A DNA stretch of 64,000 nucleotides, taken from Anoplolepis gracilipes. Its lineage: Eukaryota > Arthropoda > Insecta > Hymenoptera > Formicidae. The DNA lies in the NCBI RefSeq assembly GCF_047496725.1, contig NW_027328671.1, positions 456,001 to 520,000 of the forward strand. The letters run 5' to 3'. Position 1 is the first letter of the stretch. Each line of letters begins with the position of its first letter. Positions 13,041-24,991 of this stretch are shown here, piece after piece. The position numbers were made by a program, and so were the translations under genes. The notes beneath the pieces are model-generated. The model was not told the DNA's origin and made no database searches. It saw only the letters and a program-made list of their open reading frames with translations.

Positions 13041-13411
13041 AAGAAATTTAATCATGTATAACAACGTAACTTTCAAATAATTTTATAATCCAAAATCACA
13101 CTAGAATAACAATGACATGATCAGTAAATCTTAATATGATTTATTTTATTATAATACCTATTAATTATTTATTTTAATATGTGTTCAAAATGTCCATTAT
13201 CGATGTCAATACATTTTTATAAACGTCCAATAAACGAGCCTGTTACCGATATAATACTTTTATATACTACTTTTATACATTTGAATTGAATTAATTTATA
13301 TAAAAATGTATAATTGCTGTTTAGGAAACATACACACACTTAATGTCATTAATAATAAATTATAATAATATTTTAATTATATAATATTTATATTAGAATA
13401 TTACACGTAGA

Positions 13412-13456
<45 letters not shown>

Positions 13457-14617
13457 TATTTCTAAAAAATAAGATGTTTTGTAAAAATATATGTAAATAT
13501 AATATTAAAATCGAGATTATTATATTTTAAAATAGATTACGCATATCTCGTAATATATAACATCGTAAGGCTCGATGCGCGAATCGTGTTACAATTGAAA
13601 TATAAAATACCTGAATGACCGATACAAAGGAGTGCGTTTATTGACCCAAGGTCATTGTAATGATTTTATAAGCGGCAAAGTGCGTTTGACACGCACACAA
13701 TCTACGGCGTTTTAGAAAGAGAAACGGTGATAATATTACACAATTTTTGCTCGTACAGCTTTAATTAATTTTTTCTTCTTTATAAGTTTTTGAGTTAATA
13801 TATCTGATAAATCAATAAGCGGAAAATAGTAATATTATTAACAAATAGATAAAATGTTATTTATTATATTAAATAACGTAAAATAAAATTGATAAGCGTA
13901 ATATAAGTTAGCTTTAACTTAAAACCTGCCGAAACACATCTTTTTATTTTATTTTATATACGATCAATCTTTTATCTTTACATATACTTTTAAACTGTTC
14001 TGCCATTATATATTTCTCTACATTATGTTGTAGAGGGATATATAATTTGAATATGTAATTAAAGATATTTTAATATTCTAATTTTTTATGATACTTTACT
14101 TTCAATTTTAAATTAAATGTTTCTAAAAAAGTGTTTCATCATATTCTTATCATTTAAAAAAAATTTTCTTTGCTTTCTTGAAAACAATAAAAATATTGAA
14201 TTTATTAAATTAAAAAGAAATGTATATGTATTATGTTTTTTGTATATATATTTAATACAAATAATATTATTCGTAGTATTAATTATTTTATTGCTTTAAT
14301 TATTTATATTATTGTAATTTTTATACGACCATTTATTTATATCTATAACAGTCTTTAATATACACACTATCAGAGCGCATCCAACTGAATTTGCTATAAA
14401 TTAAGAGCATAATTTGATTTTTGCTTCATATACTTCATATTTTTGTTGTTTTGCAAAAACAATAAAAAACAAGAGAAAATAATTTATTGCAGATAACTTC
14501 TGCAGTGTATTAGAAAGAAAATTTATCTTATTGCACATACGTATATATCATATAAATTCCCATTTCCTGAGCCACAATATTATGGATTTCTCTTGACAAA
14601 AGTAGATATGACCATGT
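13041..14617. other. Intergenic, AT-rich, with (TA)n run
   Basis: Contains a (TA)n microsatellite near 13414-13454. The 60-codon frame at 14117-14299 is low-complexity hydrophobic and not considered a gene. Confidence 0.5.
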
Positions 14618-14902
14618 AGTTTAAGCATAGACTTATTATATATAGACCGCTGATTCCCTATCTTTCCTTTGTGTAGCAGCGTCCCAAAAATAAAAAGAGA
14701 CACACTGCTTTGAACACTGTCCTATCTTTGTCTAAAAGGGGAGGAGTAAAATAAACGAGCTGCGTTGATTGGTAGAATATCGCTACTTCAGGTACTGAGA
14801 GACAAGGAAGAAGAGGTCTCAAAGCATGTTATCTCTTTTTATTTTTGGGACATCTCTTTTACCAAATCAGCGGTCTATATATAATAAATCTATGAGTTTA
14901 AG
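14618..14902. mobile_element. hAT-type MITE (269 bp) with perfect 8-bp target duplication
   Basis: The element is 14626-14894, flanked by direct copies of AGTTTAAG at 14618-14625 and 14895-14902. Its long imperfect terminal inverted repeats begin CATAGACTTATTATATATAG on the left and CATAGATTTATTATATATAG (inverted) on the right, and extend about 80 bp. No open frame. An 8-bp duplication is characteristic of hAT (also P and some other) transposases. The termini resemble those of the MITE at 16022-16335. Confidence 0.82.
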
Positions 14903-14982
14903 TAACTGTTAAAATAATATAGAGGCGCTAGTGTACGAGGATTTAAACATCTTAGAATGGCTACTCTCAGGGAGAATTCACA

Positions 14983-15120
14983 CCTTGGCAAAAAAGCAGA
15001 AAGCAGAAAAGCAGAAGCCAATCAGAACTCCACAGAAAAGTTTTCCGTTGTACTGCTTACTTTCAGCATAAGTTCACGATTGGCATCTGCTTTTCTGCTT
15101 TTTGCTTTTCCGCCAAGGCC
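14983..15120. mobile_element. Small palindromic MITE-like repeat with GCAGAAAGCAG arms
   Basis: Left arm (about 14983-15022) and right arm (about 15077-15120) are inverted copies rich in TTGGC...AGCAGAAAGCAG motifs. The same arm type occurs near 19773-19800 and inverted near 20852-20885 inside the large foldback, so this is a dispersed family. The 62-codon frame across it is a by-product of the repeat. Confidence 0.55.
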
Positions 15121-16013
15121 TAAATCCGGCCTCAGGTTTTTCTGATAGAAGTGATTTCTCTATTTTACATACGTAAAAATATTCTAATAATAATATTTAA
15201 TATACAAATATTTCTTGTTAAATTTTAATGTATTATTTTTTATACATTTTTTTTATTTCATTAAAAATTTAAAATATTTAATTTAATATTTAACAAAATA
15301 TTTTAATAATATCATTGTTCACATATAATTGATATCCATCATGATGATGACATTTTTAGCGTCAAAAGACATCATTTAACTAAAAATAAATTAGTATTTA
15401 TTTTTTATTGATTTTTTAATTTTAGTCACGTGATATCTTCTGATAATAAAAATGAACATTGAGCGTCAATATTAAAAGATTCTTTTACGAAAAATAACCA
15501 GAGGACACGTCAAACCCGTTACGCGTGACAAGAAGCTACGCGCTAGCTAATCATCTTTTACTTTTACAAATAAGCTGCAAATCGATTGGTTATCGCATCG
15601 CTTCTTGCCCCGCATGACGCGTTGATGCATATCTTATGTGCAAAAACTTAAATTGGCTGCTCTCATACTCCTCATATTTTCCTTTGGACGAGATGATGAA
15701 ACAATTTCATAGATACAATATAAATAGATAGAACATATCGTTGCTGAACTGATGCCAGCGAATAGTGAGACAAAGTAGAATGTACAGGCATTTTTTTTAT
15801 CTCTTTACACATGTGCTGTTTTGAAATCTTGTAAAGGTAAAATTAAAACTGTATTGAATTTATATTAATGGAGTGAATCTGGGACATATTGAAGGATGAT
15901 CGACAAAAAAGATACTTGTTAGTTTACACCGGTTGTAAGATGATGTTATTATTAATGCAATAATGACACCTAATAATATTTGTAAATAAAATAAGAAGTA
16001 TTAGGGGCTAAGA
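15121..16013. other. Intergenic, no gene recognised
   Basis: Mostly AT-rich. A GC-richer patch near 15500-15620 (GCGTGACAAGAAGC... GCTTCTTGCCCCGC) is weakly inverted-repeat-like and may be a decayed MITE. Confidence 0.4.
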
Positions 16014-16343
16014 GGTCTGTACATAGACGTATAATAAATAGACTGCGCAGTCCTTTGTTTTCAGCTTTAAGGATGTACAAATTTTAGAAAGAGAAAGATG
16101 CTTTGAACACCAATGCTCTTTTTGTCTAACAATGCTAGAGTGGAGATAGAAGTAGGGGTAGAATGCTGTCAAACAAACTGTCAAAACCGCGGCCATATTA
16201 AATTTCTACCCCTATTTCTATCCTCACTCCAGCATTGTTAGACAAAGAGAGCATTGGTGTTCAAAGCATCTTTCTCTTTCTAAATTTTGTACACTTTTGC
16301 AGCCAAACACGCAGTCTATTTATTATACGTCTATGGGTCTGTA
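16014..16343. mobile_element. hAT-type hairpin MITE (314 bp) with perfect 8-bp target duplication
   Basis: The element is 16022-16335 between direct repeats GGTCTGTA (16014-16021 and 16336-16343). It is almost a perfect palindrome: the left end CATAGACGTATAATAAATAG is matched exactly by the inverted right end, and internal arms around 16085-16165 and 16205-16290 also pair. The 62-codon minus-strand frame inside is not a gene. Confidence 0.85.
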
Positions 16344-17344
16344 TAGTTCGTCAGTGATAAGAACAATCGCTCAGAAAGAGAAAAACTTGCATTTGATTCC
16401 CGATTCAGTGACTTTGCCTCGCCTATGCTTTGACAGAAGGTTAAAGAGAGGTCGATTTAGACTCTCGAATTGAAATTGATTTAGTTTGGTATAAAGACTA
16501 ACAATAAATAATATTCGTACTTTATGCACATCAGTTTCATAGAAAATTTAATTTTAGAACTGACGCACTATCATCAGCGTCTGGCTCATCTTAAAGGTCC
16601 ATTTATACATATCTATTCCATATCCGTACCGTACCAACAAAATCGGATTTGATCGTAATAACGCGCAAAATATTGAATTTGAAATATATAATATGTATTT
16701 TGTTTCAATTATGGATAGATTCATAACTATGCGCCTAGAATTATTTTAGAATTTTAACACCATTTTCATTTATAAATGGATTTTTTGATATGTTTAAAAT
16801 ATGATTATTGATATGTTGTAATTTTTTTTTCGTAGAACTTAATAAATAATATTAAATAAATACAATGAATTGTTGACAAATGCAAAAGTTGTAACTTTAA
16901 TAAAGTATTAATACTCGATAATTTTACTCATATTTATGTTATGAAAAATTTTTATTTTTACTGAAACATTTAGATATTTGATTTTTGAATACTATTAACT
17001 ATAAAAAATAGTAGCTTCTATAATAAGTTTTGCATTTTGAAAATGCCATTTTCTGTTTCAAAATCATATTTATATATTTATCAAAAAATGTAAGATACAA
17101 TAAATAAATTAATTTTATGAATTGTGTGTCTTTCATTTTCTTTCTTTTTCTTTACACATTTTAAAAATAACTATATATTGAATTAAACTAACACGATATA
17201 AGTTAAATATGATATAAGTTTATAACTTTTTGATTCATAAAAACATATATTTTTTTATTTAATATAAATATTATAAAATCATTTTAAGATTTAAGAGAAT
17301 GCCGAAGTGTCCATTTTTACTGACTAAATGCTTTTTTATTTATA
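16344..17344. other. Intergenic, no gene recognised
   Basis: AT-rich, without recognisable coding or element ends. Confidence 0.5.
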
Positions 17345-17429
17345 CATGTTCCACAAGAGCGTGTCGATCGTATCTTCTGAAAAAAAGAAAATTGTTTAAA
17401 ATCAAACTTATGACCTTGAAATATAATCA

Positions 17430-17890
17430 TTGCACTACAATGCATTTACTTTAGTATGTTGTCCAATCACCATCATTGTTGATTATGGCCTGACACCGTT
17501 TGGGTATACTTTTGACGAGATTTTCCGCCATAGTCTCGGGTAGAGACCTTCATATTTGTCGGATGTGATGTGACTTTTATCCGTTTATCCGGTTTTTAAT
17601 TTTGTGCATCGCCCTCTATAATTGGCATCGCATAATCGACGTCGAATAGTGTTCAGGCTTATTTCTATACTCTCTTTCGATAAAAGTAACTTGGCTTTTC
17701 GTAAAGAACACCCAGGATTCTTCGCGAAGATCTTTAAAATCGCTTTGTCGTTCTTTTCTGACGTTGAGCGACGCGTGCCACGTTCCGGCAGGTCGTCAAC
17801 ATTTTTCACGTCGTTATACCCACTTCTTAACAAATGATACTGACTTGCTCATGTAGCGACTGGCTGTTGCGAACGACATTTTGGGTCCTT
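17430..17890 (-). pseudogene. Tc1/mariner-type transposase, internally deleted remnant
   Basis: On the minus strand the N-terminal part (about 17585-17890) encodes a helix-turn-helix region: a start MSFATASRYMSKSVSFVKKW, then LPERGTRRSTSEKNDKAIL and a second helical segment ending NTIRRRLCDANYRGR. This is the paired DNA-binding region typical of Tc1 transposases. A short downstream stretch (about 17440-17560) reads like the extreme C-terminus (NLVKSIPKRCQAIINNDG). The entire DDE catalytic core between them is missing and the two parts are in different frames. A GTTCCACAAGAGCGTGTCG motif at 17348 recurs inverted near 19424. Confidence 0.68.
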
Positions 17891-18257
17891 TTGGATGGCT
17901 ACAGAGGAACACCGCTTCGAAGCGGCTAGCATACGCTTCACTCATTGCCGTTAATGTGATTTTGCACACAGACAAGAAATCGCACTACTGTTTTAACCTC
18001 AAAGCATCGAAGCCAAGTGTTCAGGGAATCGGAGAAGCCGAATGTTAGGGATCCTCTAGTAAGGGATAGGACAACGGGTCGCAAGCTGCGGATTGGTCGG
18101 CCGCCATTCGTGGGATACTTCCGCTTGTAAGAGTGGGGAGTGGGTAAGCTTGGGTTAGGAGTGGGTAAACTCGCCAGCATTAAGCTAACCTAACCAATAA
18201 CCTGTGCAATTTTTAGTTATAGTAAACGTTTGCAATTTTTAGATTTATTTAGTAAAA

Positions 18258-18389
18258 ATGCAATATTGCGAAGCAAAAAATTGTAGTAATTCAAGCAAAG
18301 ATGGATATAAAATGTGTCACTTCTCCAGATCTCCATTACGTAGGAAAAAATGGTTGGATAATGTTAATCGTACTGGATATAGATACTGA
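18258..18389 (+). pseudogene. THAP zinc-finger N-terminal fragment
   Basis: A 43-codon frame encodes C-x4-C (YCEAKNC), an H-F-S-R-S-P motif and K-K-W-L-D-N-V-N-R, which match the first two-thirds of a THAP domain including the invariant Trp. A TGA follows before the C-terminal Cys-His pair. As a truncated transposase-type exon it is presumably non-functional. Confidence 0.6.
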
Positions 18390-18469
18390 TACAAAAACAT
18401 AAATCTATTTTATCTACGGCATGCATTCAGATATTTAAATTTTATAGTTTGAGTAATTTTTTATATCTG

Positions 18470-18620
18470 TCTCAAACTTATTTCTAAACTCTCTTTCGAT
18501 AAAAGTAATTTGGCTTTTCGTAAAGAACACCCAGGATTCTTCGCGAAGATCTTTAAAATTGCTTTGTCGTTCTTTTCTGACGTTGAGCGAAGACTGAATC
18601 TATCTAAAGAAACAATATGA
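18470..18620 (-). pseudogene. Tc1 transposase N-terminal fragment, second copy
   Basis: About 45 residues are nearly identical to the segment RSTSEKNDKAILKIFAKNPG onward in the copy at 17585-17833, then similarity ends at both sides. The high identity shows a recent local copying or insertion of the same Tc1 remnant. Confidence 0.6.
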
Positions 18621-18644
18621 ATTAATTTGAAAAACGCGCTCATA

Positions 18645-19148
18645 TTAAGGGGATGCCGTACTGTCCTACCTTACCGATAAAACGCTAATATTTTTTAAAC
18701 CGATATCTTTGTTACTTAAAATGATTGATAAATCCTTTTCTACGATTAAAGTATTTTTAATAACAATGCGTGACAGCTATATTTCAAATAAAAAATCAAA
18801 CATTTACAATTTTGTTATGACTTTCCTGCGTCAGGTCACAAGAATATTTATCTAATGTAAAAGTTCTGCAGCTTATTCATGCAGCAAATGTAGCTGGCTC
18901 GATAGGGATAACATAAGAGAGTATTAGTGAGCTTTTAGAAATGAGTTCGGAAGTCTAATAAAAAAGATAAATGTAGTTGAAATTTTCGTGTATGTCACTC
19001 CAGGATCCCCTTATGTGTGCGTGAGATCAAGGCAAGAGAGAGAGACAGAGTGATAGAATAATCGATCGGTATTATCGACAATTTTAGTTCCACTAAGAAG
19101 AGGGCGCAAATCCGTCGGAGTTCGCCTGTCATTCCAGGATCCCCTTAA
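18645..19148. mobile_element. TTAA-flanked MITE (496 bp), copy 1
   Basis: Element 18649-19144 is flanked by TTAA at 18645-18648 and 19145-19148. Left end GGGGATGCCGTACTG and right end inverse GGGGATCCTGGAATGAC share a GGGGAT terminus. A second copy of identical length (496 bp) and about 97% similar by eye is at 50153-50656. An internal copy of the terminal motif (CCAGGATCCCCTTA near 18995-19010) suggests one end has been duplicated. No coding frame; piggyBac-mobilised MITE is the likely class. Confidence 0.8.
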
Positions 19149-19239
19149 CCCGTCGATTTCCGGGATCTCAAATAATGGCGACATTTAGCGGCTTTGTCCT
19201 ATCCCTTACTAGAGGGTCCCAACCGAATTTTTCACGCAA

Positions 19240-19395
19240 AACGAGGATCGTAGTGTGATGAGATATATTTTTAAGTTTGATTTTCTAGAAAACTATCACT
19301 TGTATGGTAAAAATGAATAGAACATAAAATGCATATTTCGGAGAGATCTACAACTTTTGTTTAAAACATTTTTCTAAATTTTCAGTATTAGACAG
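19240..19395 (+). repeat. Partial third copy of the foldback arm
   Basis: Sequence from CGAGGATCGTAGTGTGATGA to the TTTTCAGTATT phrase matches part of both foldback arms (about 19960-20110 inverted and 20466-20610 direct). It is followed by unrelated sequence. Confidence 0.7.
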
Positions 19396-19443
19396 ATGCA
19401 CCATCTAGTGACGACATTAGGAACGACACGCTCTTGTGGAACA

Positions 19444-21212
19444 GAGCTCTGTAAAGTTAGCCGAACCACTTTGATTTTTTTATAATTAAAATTAACTAAT
19501 CGTTTGGAAATCGTGTGGAGATGATCAGAAGTCTAATTAAAACGTTTGGAGGTTCATCGCTTTTTTTAATTAAATAATTAAAATTTTGATGTAAAGTTTG
19601 CCGAACATTTTTATTTTTTGTCCAATCGAGTTAAACAAGAGTTTATTCGATGCAGAATCGTTAGGTGGTTACGAATAAATTTTTTACAACGTTTGGAGGT
19701 CCATAGTTTATCCGAAAAATGAAAAAAATCATGTGCGATAAAATTCCAAATTCTTTTAAGACTCATTCACACTTTGGCAGAAAAACAGAAAGCAGACAGC
19801 GGATGGAGTTCCGAAAAGCTCAAATCCCCGATTTTGCTTTTATCACGTATATTTACGTATTTTGATGCGCTGATTACGAAAATAATAGTGAAAGTTACCG
19901 ACAATTTCATTTTCATGGTGAAAACCATAAAAAATCGTTAAAAAATGTCTTTTGGTTTTATCAAATACTGAAAATTTAGAAAAATGTTTTAAACAAAAGT
20001 TGTAGATCTCTCCGAAATATGCATTTTATGTTCTATTCATTTTTACCATACAAGTGATAGTTTTCTAGAAAATCAAACTTAAAAATATATCTCATCACAC
20101 TACGATCCTCGTTTTGCGTGAAAAATTGAAAACAATTGAACACTGCACGATTGGACACTGCACGATTAGACATCGCACGATTAGGAGCGGGGCTTCGCCC
20201 CGCTCCCATAAAAAAAATAACAAAATTTGAATGCGTGGAAAGTACCAAAGTTAACAGTACTGCGTAGAAGTTTCAATATAAAATTTTGTAGAAAACCCAT
20301 GTAGAATCGTATATTATAGGTCTCGTTTTGCGTAAAAAATTAAAAACTCATGTGGTATCGTACAATTTTGAATCAAGCGGTGTCCAATAGTTCAGTGTCC
20401 AATCATGCTGTGTCCAATCGTGCAGTATCCAATCTGAACGTGTCCAAACGGGATGCACCCCATATTGTAGTGTGATGAGATATATCTTTAAGTTTGATTT
20501 TCTAGAAAACTATCACTTGTATAAATGAATAGAACATAAAATGCATATTTCGGAGAGATCTACAACTTTTGTTTGATCTAAAACATTTTTCTAAATTTTC
20601 AGTATTTGATAAAATAAAACCAAAAGACGTCACATTTTTAAATAATTTTTTATGGTTTTCACCATGAAAATGAAATTGTCGGTAACTTTCACTATTATTT
20701 TCGTAATAAGCGTATCAAAATACGTAAATACACGTGATGACAGCAAAATCGGGGGTTTGAGCTTTTCGGAACTCCATCCATCATATTATCATATAAAAAC
20801 ATTAGAAATTCTTTACTCAACAGCCAATTGCCAACGCGAGTTTTGATTGGCTTTTGCTGTCTGCTTTCTGTTTTTCTGCCAAAGTGTGAATGAGCCTTAA
20901 AAGAATTTGGAATTTTACCGCACATGATTTTTTTCATTTTTCGGATAAACTATGGACCTCCAAACGTTGTGAAGAATTTATTCGTGACCACCTAACGATT
21001 CTGCATCGAATAAACTCTTGTTTAACTCCATTGGACGAAAAATAAAAATGTTCGGCAAACTATACATCGAAATTTTAATTATTTAATTAAAAAAAAGGGA
21101 TGAACCTCCAAACGTTTTAATTAGACTTCTGATCATCTCTACACGATTTCCAAACGATTAATTAATTTTAATTATAAAAAAATCAAAGTGGTTCGGCTAA
21201 CTTTACGGAGCT
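19444..21212. mobile_element. Large foldback element with 660-750 bp inverted arms
   Basis: The left arm (about 19444-20103) is repeated inverted as 20467-21212. Outer ends read AGCTCTGTAAAGTTAGCCG and the inverse of AGCTCCGTAAAGTTAGCCG. Arms differ by a roughly 90-bp insertion in the right arm near 20785-20845 and a few substitutions. The frames at 20033-20248, 20652-20846 and 20695-20937 are read-throughs of the arms and have no domain. No transposase is present; it is a non-autonomous foldback or large MITE. Confidence 0.7.
20128..20460. repeat. Foldback spacer with GC hairpin and short tandem motif
   Basis: The loop between the arms contains three to four degenerate copies of a 16-17 bp motif (CACGATTGGACACTG type) on one side and inverted counterparts (GTGTCCAATCGTGCAG type) near 20395-20450. 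A perfect hairpin GAGCGGGGC-TTC-GCCCCGCTC lies near 20188-20208. The symmetric arrangement is unusual for a plain spacer. Confidence 0.55.
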
Positions 21213-22072
21213 GTGGAACAGAGTATCAAAATGTTTTTATTAGTTGAACCAGAGAGAAGAATGAGAGGGGTCATGCCACCGTTTTTTAGGGAACGCTTTT
21301 TCCCCGCCCTACAGTGGCGCTAACTGGATCCACAATTGAGTTTTCGGAACTACGTGGCTGAATCCACTTTCCAGTGCCACGGTACAACGACCGATTGATT
21401 CGAGTCCGTGCAAGATCCATAATCGTGGATCTCAAAAGTACGAAATAAATAATAGATTTATTAGATATTATTAGCTGCAAGATTTTTTCCACTTTAGCAT
21501 ATATTATGAAGTAATATATACGTATATATAGAATTAAAATGCATATTTTATTTCACATAAAATTTAATGTTTTAATAATTTCAATAAAAAGATATTTTAA
21601 TAAAATGTATATGTGTATATTACTTCAATAAATATTACCAAAATGAAAAATACCAAATTGAAAGACCACGTACAATAACACAAAATTTAATTAAAATTCC
21701 AGATTCTCTTAATTGAGAGAGACGTAATCGAAATTTATTAATAATTCTTTTAATCGTGATAGACTATCAGCTACGTTTGATCTAAAAACTTCTAATAAAT
21801 TTTATATTAAACGTAGGTATATTGGACATTTTCGTGTAATAAATTATTTTGTACACTATTAAATTACAAATTATATGTTGTAATAAATTGTGTATTCTAT
21901 TTTGTAAAATATATTTGTAAATATATTCTAAAATATATAATTAATTTTATGTGTAGTATAAAATTACTTATATAATATATATTTTGTAACACATTTTATA
22001 ATATAATCTCTTGTTAAATATTTTATATTAAATAACAGATTATTTTCTTTTGTATATTCTTCTGACTGTTAT
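21213..22072. other. Intergenic, no gene recognised
   Basis: A moderately GC-rich patch near 21270-21430 has no recognised coding potential; the rest is AT-rich. Confidence 0.45.
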
Positions 22073-22242
22073 AACAGTCCAACATACAGATTAGCCTCTT
22101 TTCTACACGAAATCATGCACAAAAATTTCCCTCCTGCACTTAATACCAAAGAACATGTATAGAAAAAAAGAGGCAATCCGTAAGTAATGTATATCAAGTG
22201 AATTATTAATCAAAAAAGAAAGAGAAAAAAAGAGAGAGAGAG

Positions 22243-22277
<35 letters not shown>

Positions 22278-22456
22278 CACGTTTTTATTGAAAAAAAAAA
22301 AAATATTCTGTCATTACTAACAATTAATATCTCGGTTCGCGGGGCAGAGTGACGATTATCTCTGTCAGATTTGTTCGTTTCGAGCCAAAACGTGTCGAAT
22401 AAGCCTATTTTGATCTAAATCTGAGGCAGCTTTTCTGGTTAATTACCAAAAATAAT

Positions 22457-22846
22457 ATGTTTTAGAAACGCCACCCGAAAGAAGGCCGTTACAGGAATTA
22501 AATACAGACAAAAAAATCGTATGTATATATTTCTAATTTATTTCTTAAAATACATATGCATATATACATGCACATATCATAAAATATTGATTTTGATTGC
22601 AGAGATCTGTACAATCCGCTAAATTCGCGAGAGACTTAAGCTCTTTGGTAAGTGTATATATATTAAAATATTTTTGTGTGTGCACTATACCTTCCGAATT
22701 ATCTCGCTGGCGATTTTATTTAATTAATCATTTTGTTTTAGGGAATAGAAAATATCACAACATATAAATGCCAACAATGCATCAAGCCTTTTGAGTAGGC
22801 TTGATGCTTACAAAAGGCATTTAACAACCAAGATGCATAAGTAAAA
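22457..22846 (+). pseudogene. Exon-like C2H2 zinc-finger pieces within tandem unit 1 (repeated in units 2 and 3)
   Basis: Three consecutive segments look spliced: one ending ...ELNTDKKI before GTATGT, a second (RSVQSAKFARDLSSL) between TTGCAG and GTAAGT near 22603-22651, and a third starting after TTTTAG near 22741 with YKCQQCIKPF, a stop, then DAYKRHLTTKMHK. The last pieces form a Cys-x2-Cys...His-x5-His U1-type finger interrupted by a stop/frameshift inside a palindrome (GCATCAAGCC...GGCTTGATGC). A similar finger exon occurs at 52474-52782. The same layout repeats about 935 bp and 1,872 bp downstream; unit 3 has a one-base deletion in the palindrome. Confidence 0.5.
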
Positions 22847-22861
22847 GATCCCACGAGTAAA

Positions 22862-23119
22862 GTGACGCACGATGTCCACAATTTGCTCAAAAGATGGAAG
22901 AACAATAATTATATTTCTTATGCCAATTATAGATCATTATACATGAGTGATGGAATAATTCCTAGAGCATATAGACTCCCCAAAGTGCACAAAAACAATG
23001 TACCGTTTAGAATCATAGTTTCTTCAATTAACAGTCCAACATACAGATTAGCCTCTTTTCTACACGAAATCATGCACAAAAATTTCCCTCTTGCACTTAA
23101 TACCAAAGAACATGTATAG
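22862..23119 (+). pseudogene. Penelope-like reverse transcriptase fragment, tandem copy 1
   Basis: Encodes about 85 residues including a P-R-A-Y-R-L-P-K-V-H-K motif and F-R-I-I-V-S-S-I-N-S-P-T-Y, which match the early RT motifs of Penelope-like elements (usually PRAYGLPKIHK ... IVSSINSP). It stops after LNTKEHV, so the palm with the catalytic Asp residues is missing. No ATG starts the frame. Confidence 0.75.
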
Positions 23120-23796
23120 AAAAAAAGACACAATCCATAAGTAATGTATATCAAGTTAATTATTAATCAAAAGAGAAAGAGAAAGAAAGAGAGAGAGAGA
23201 GAGAGAGAATCACGTTTTTATTGAAAAAAAAATAATCTGTCATTATTAACAATTAATATCTCCGTTCGCGGGGCAGAGCGACGATTATCTCTGCCAGATT
23301 TGTTCGTTTCGAGCCAAAACGCGTCGAATAAGCCTATTTTGATCTAAATCTGAGGCAGCTTTTCTGGTTAATTACCAAAATTAATATGTTTTAGAAACGC
23401 CACCCGAAAGAAGGCCGTTACAGGAATTAAATACAGACAAAGAAATCGTATGTATATATTTCTAATTTATTTCTTAAAATACATATGCATATATACATGC
23501 ACATATCATAAAATGTTGATTTTGATTGCAGAGACCTGTACAATCCGCTAAATTCGCGAGAGACTTAAGCTCTTTGGTAAGTGTATATATATTCAAATAT
23601 ATTTGTGTGTGCACTATACCTTCCGAATTATCTCGCTGGCGATTTTATTTAATTAATCATTTTGTTTTAGGGAATAGAAAATATCACAACATATAAATGC
23701 CAACAATGCATCAAGCCTTTTGAGTAGGCTTGATGCTTACAAAAGGCATTTAACAACCAAGATGCATAAGTTAAAGTAAAAGATCCCACGAGTAAA

Positions 23797-24054
23797 GTGA
23801 CGAACGATGTCCACAATTTGCTCAAAAGATGGAAGAACAATAATTATATTTCTTATGCCAATTATAGATCATTATACATGAGTGATGGAATTATTCCTAG
23901 AGCATATAGACTCCCCAAAGTGCACAAAAACAATGTACCGTTTAGAATCATAGTTTCTTCAATTAACAGTCCAACATACAGATTAGCCTCTTTTCTACAC
24001 GAAATCATGCACAAAAATTTCCCTCTTGCACTTAATACCAAAGAACATGTATAG
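23797..24054 (+). pseudogene. Penelope-like reverse transcriptase fragment, tandem copy 2
   Basis: Same 85-residue fragment as at 22862, one substitution (T-N for T-H near the start). It is part of the second tandem unit and likewise lacks the catalytic palm. Confidence 0.75.
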
Positions 24055-24733
24055 AAAAAAAGAGACAATCTGTAAGTAATGTATATCAAGTTAATTATTA
24101 ATCAAGAGAGAAAGAGAAAGAAAGAGAGAGAGAGAGAGAGAATCACGTTTTTATTAAAAAAAAAAAAAAATAATCTGTCATTATTAACAATTAATATCTC
24201 CGTTCGCGGGGCAGAGCGACGATTATCTCTGCCAGATTTGTTTGTTTCGAGCCAAAACGCGTCGAATAAGCCTATTTTGATCTAAATCTGAGGCAGCTTT
24301 TCTGGTTAATTACCAAAATTAATATGTTTTAGAAACGCCACCCGAAAGAAGGCCGTTACAGGAATTAAATACAGACAAAGAAATCGTATGTATATATTTC
24401 TAATTTATTTCTTAAAATACATATGCATATATACATGCACATATCATAAAATGTTGATTTTGATTGCAGAGACCTGTACAATCCGCTAAATTCGCGAGAG
24501 ACTTAAGCTCTTTGGTAAGTGTATATATATTAAAATATATTTGTGTGTGCACTATACCTTCCGAATTATCTCGCTGGCGATTTTATTTAATTAATCATTT
24601 TGTTTTAGGGAATAGAAAATATCACAACATATAAATGCCAACAATGCATCAAGCCTTTTAGTAGGCTTGATGCTTACAAAAGGCATTTAACAACCAAGAT
24701 GCATAAGTTAAAGTAAAAGATCCCACGAGTAAA

Positions 24734-24991
24734 GTGACGAACGATGTCCACAATTTGCTCAAAAGATGGAAGAACAATAATTATATTTCTTATGCCAATT
24801 ATAGATCATTATACATGAGTGATGGAATAATTCCTAGAGCATATAGACTTCCCAAAGTGCACAAAAACAATGTACCGTTTAGAATCATAGTTTCTTCAAT
24901 TAACAGTCCAACATACAGATTAGCCTCTTTTCTACACGAAATCATGCACAAAAATTTCCCTCCTGCACTTAATACCAAAGAACATGTATAG
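24734..24991 (+). pseudogene. Penelope-like reverse transcriptase fragment, tandem copy 3
   Basis: Same fragment as copies 1 and 2, with a Leu-to-Pro change in the F-P-P-A-L segment that is shared with the partial copy at the left edge of the array. Truncated at the same place. Confidence 0.75.

Larger units (their letters stand above)
18049..19220. mobile_element. Composite element with inverted ends, hosting nested insertions
   Basis: GGGATCCTCTAGTAAGGGAT near 18049-18070 is matched by the inverse of GGGACCCTCTAGTAAGGGAT ending at 19220, so an inverted repeat of about 30 bp bounds this stretch. Inside lie a THAP start fragment (18258-18389), a Tc1 fragment (18470-18620) and a TTAA-flanked MITE (18645-19148). 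THAP plus inverted repeats suggest a P-like element remnant, but no 8-bp target duplication is evident, so the assignment is inference. Confidence 0.42.

Noticed and set aside
16008..16196. 62-codon minus-strand frame
   Set aside because: Lies inside the palindromic hAT MITE arm.
21286..21492. 68-codon minus-strand frame in the GC-richer patch
   Set aside because: No domain, no homologue recognised and no supporting splice or promoter signal.
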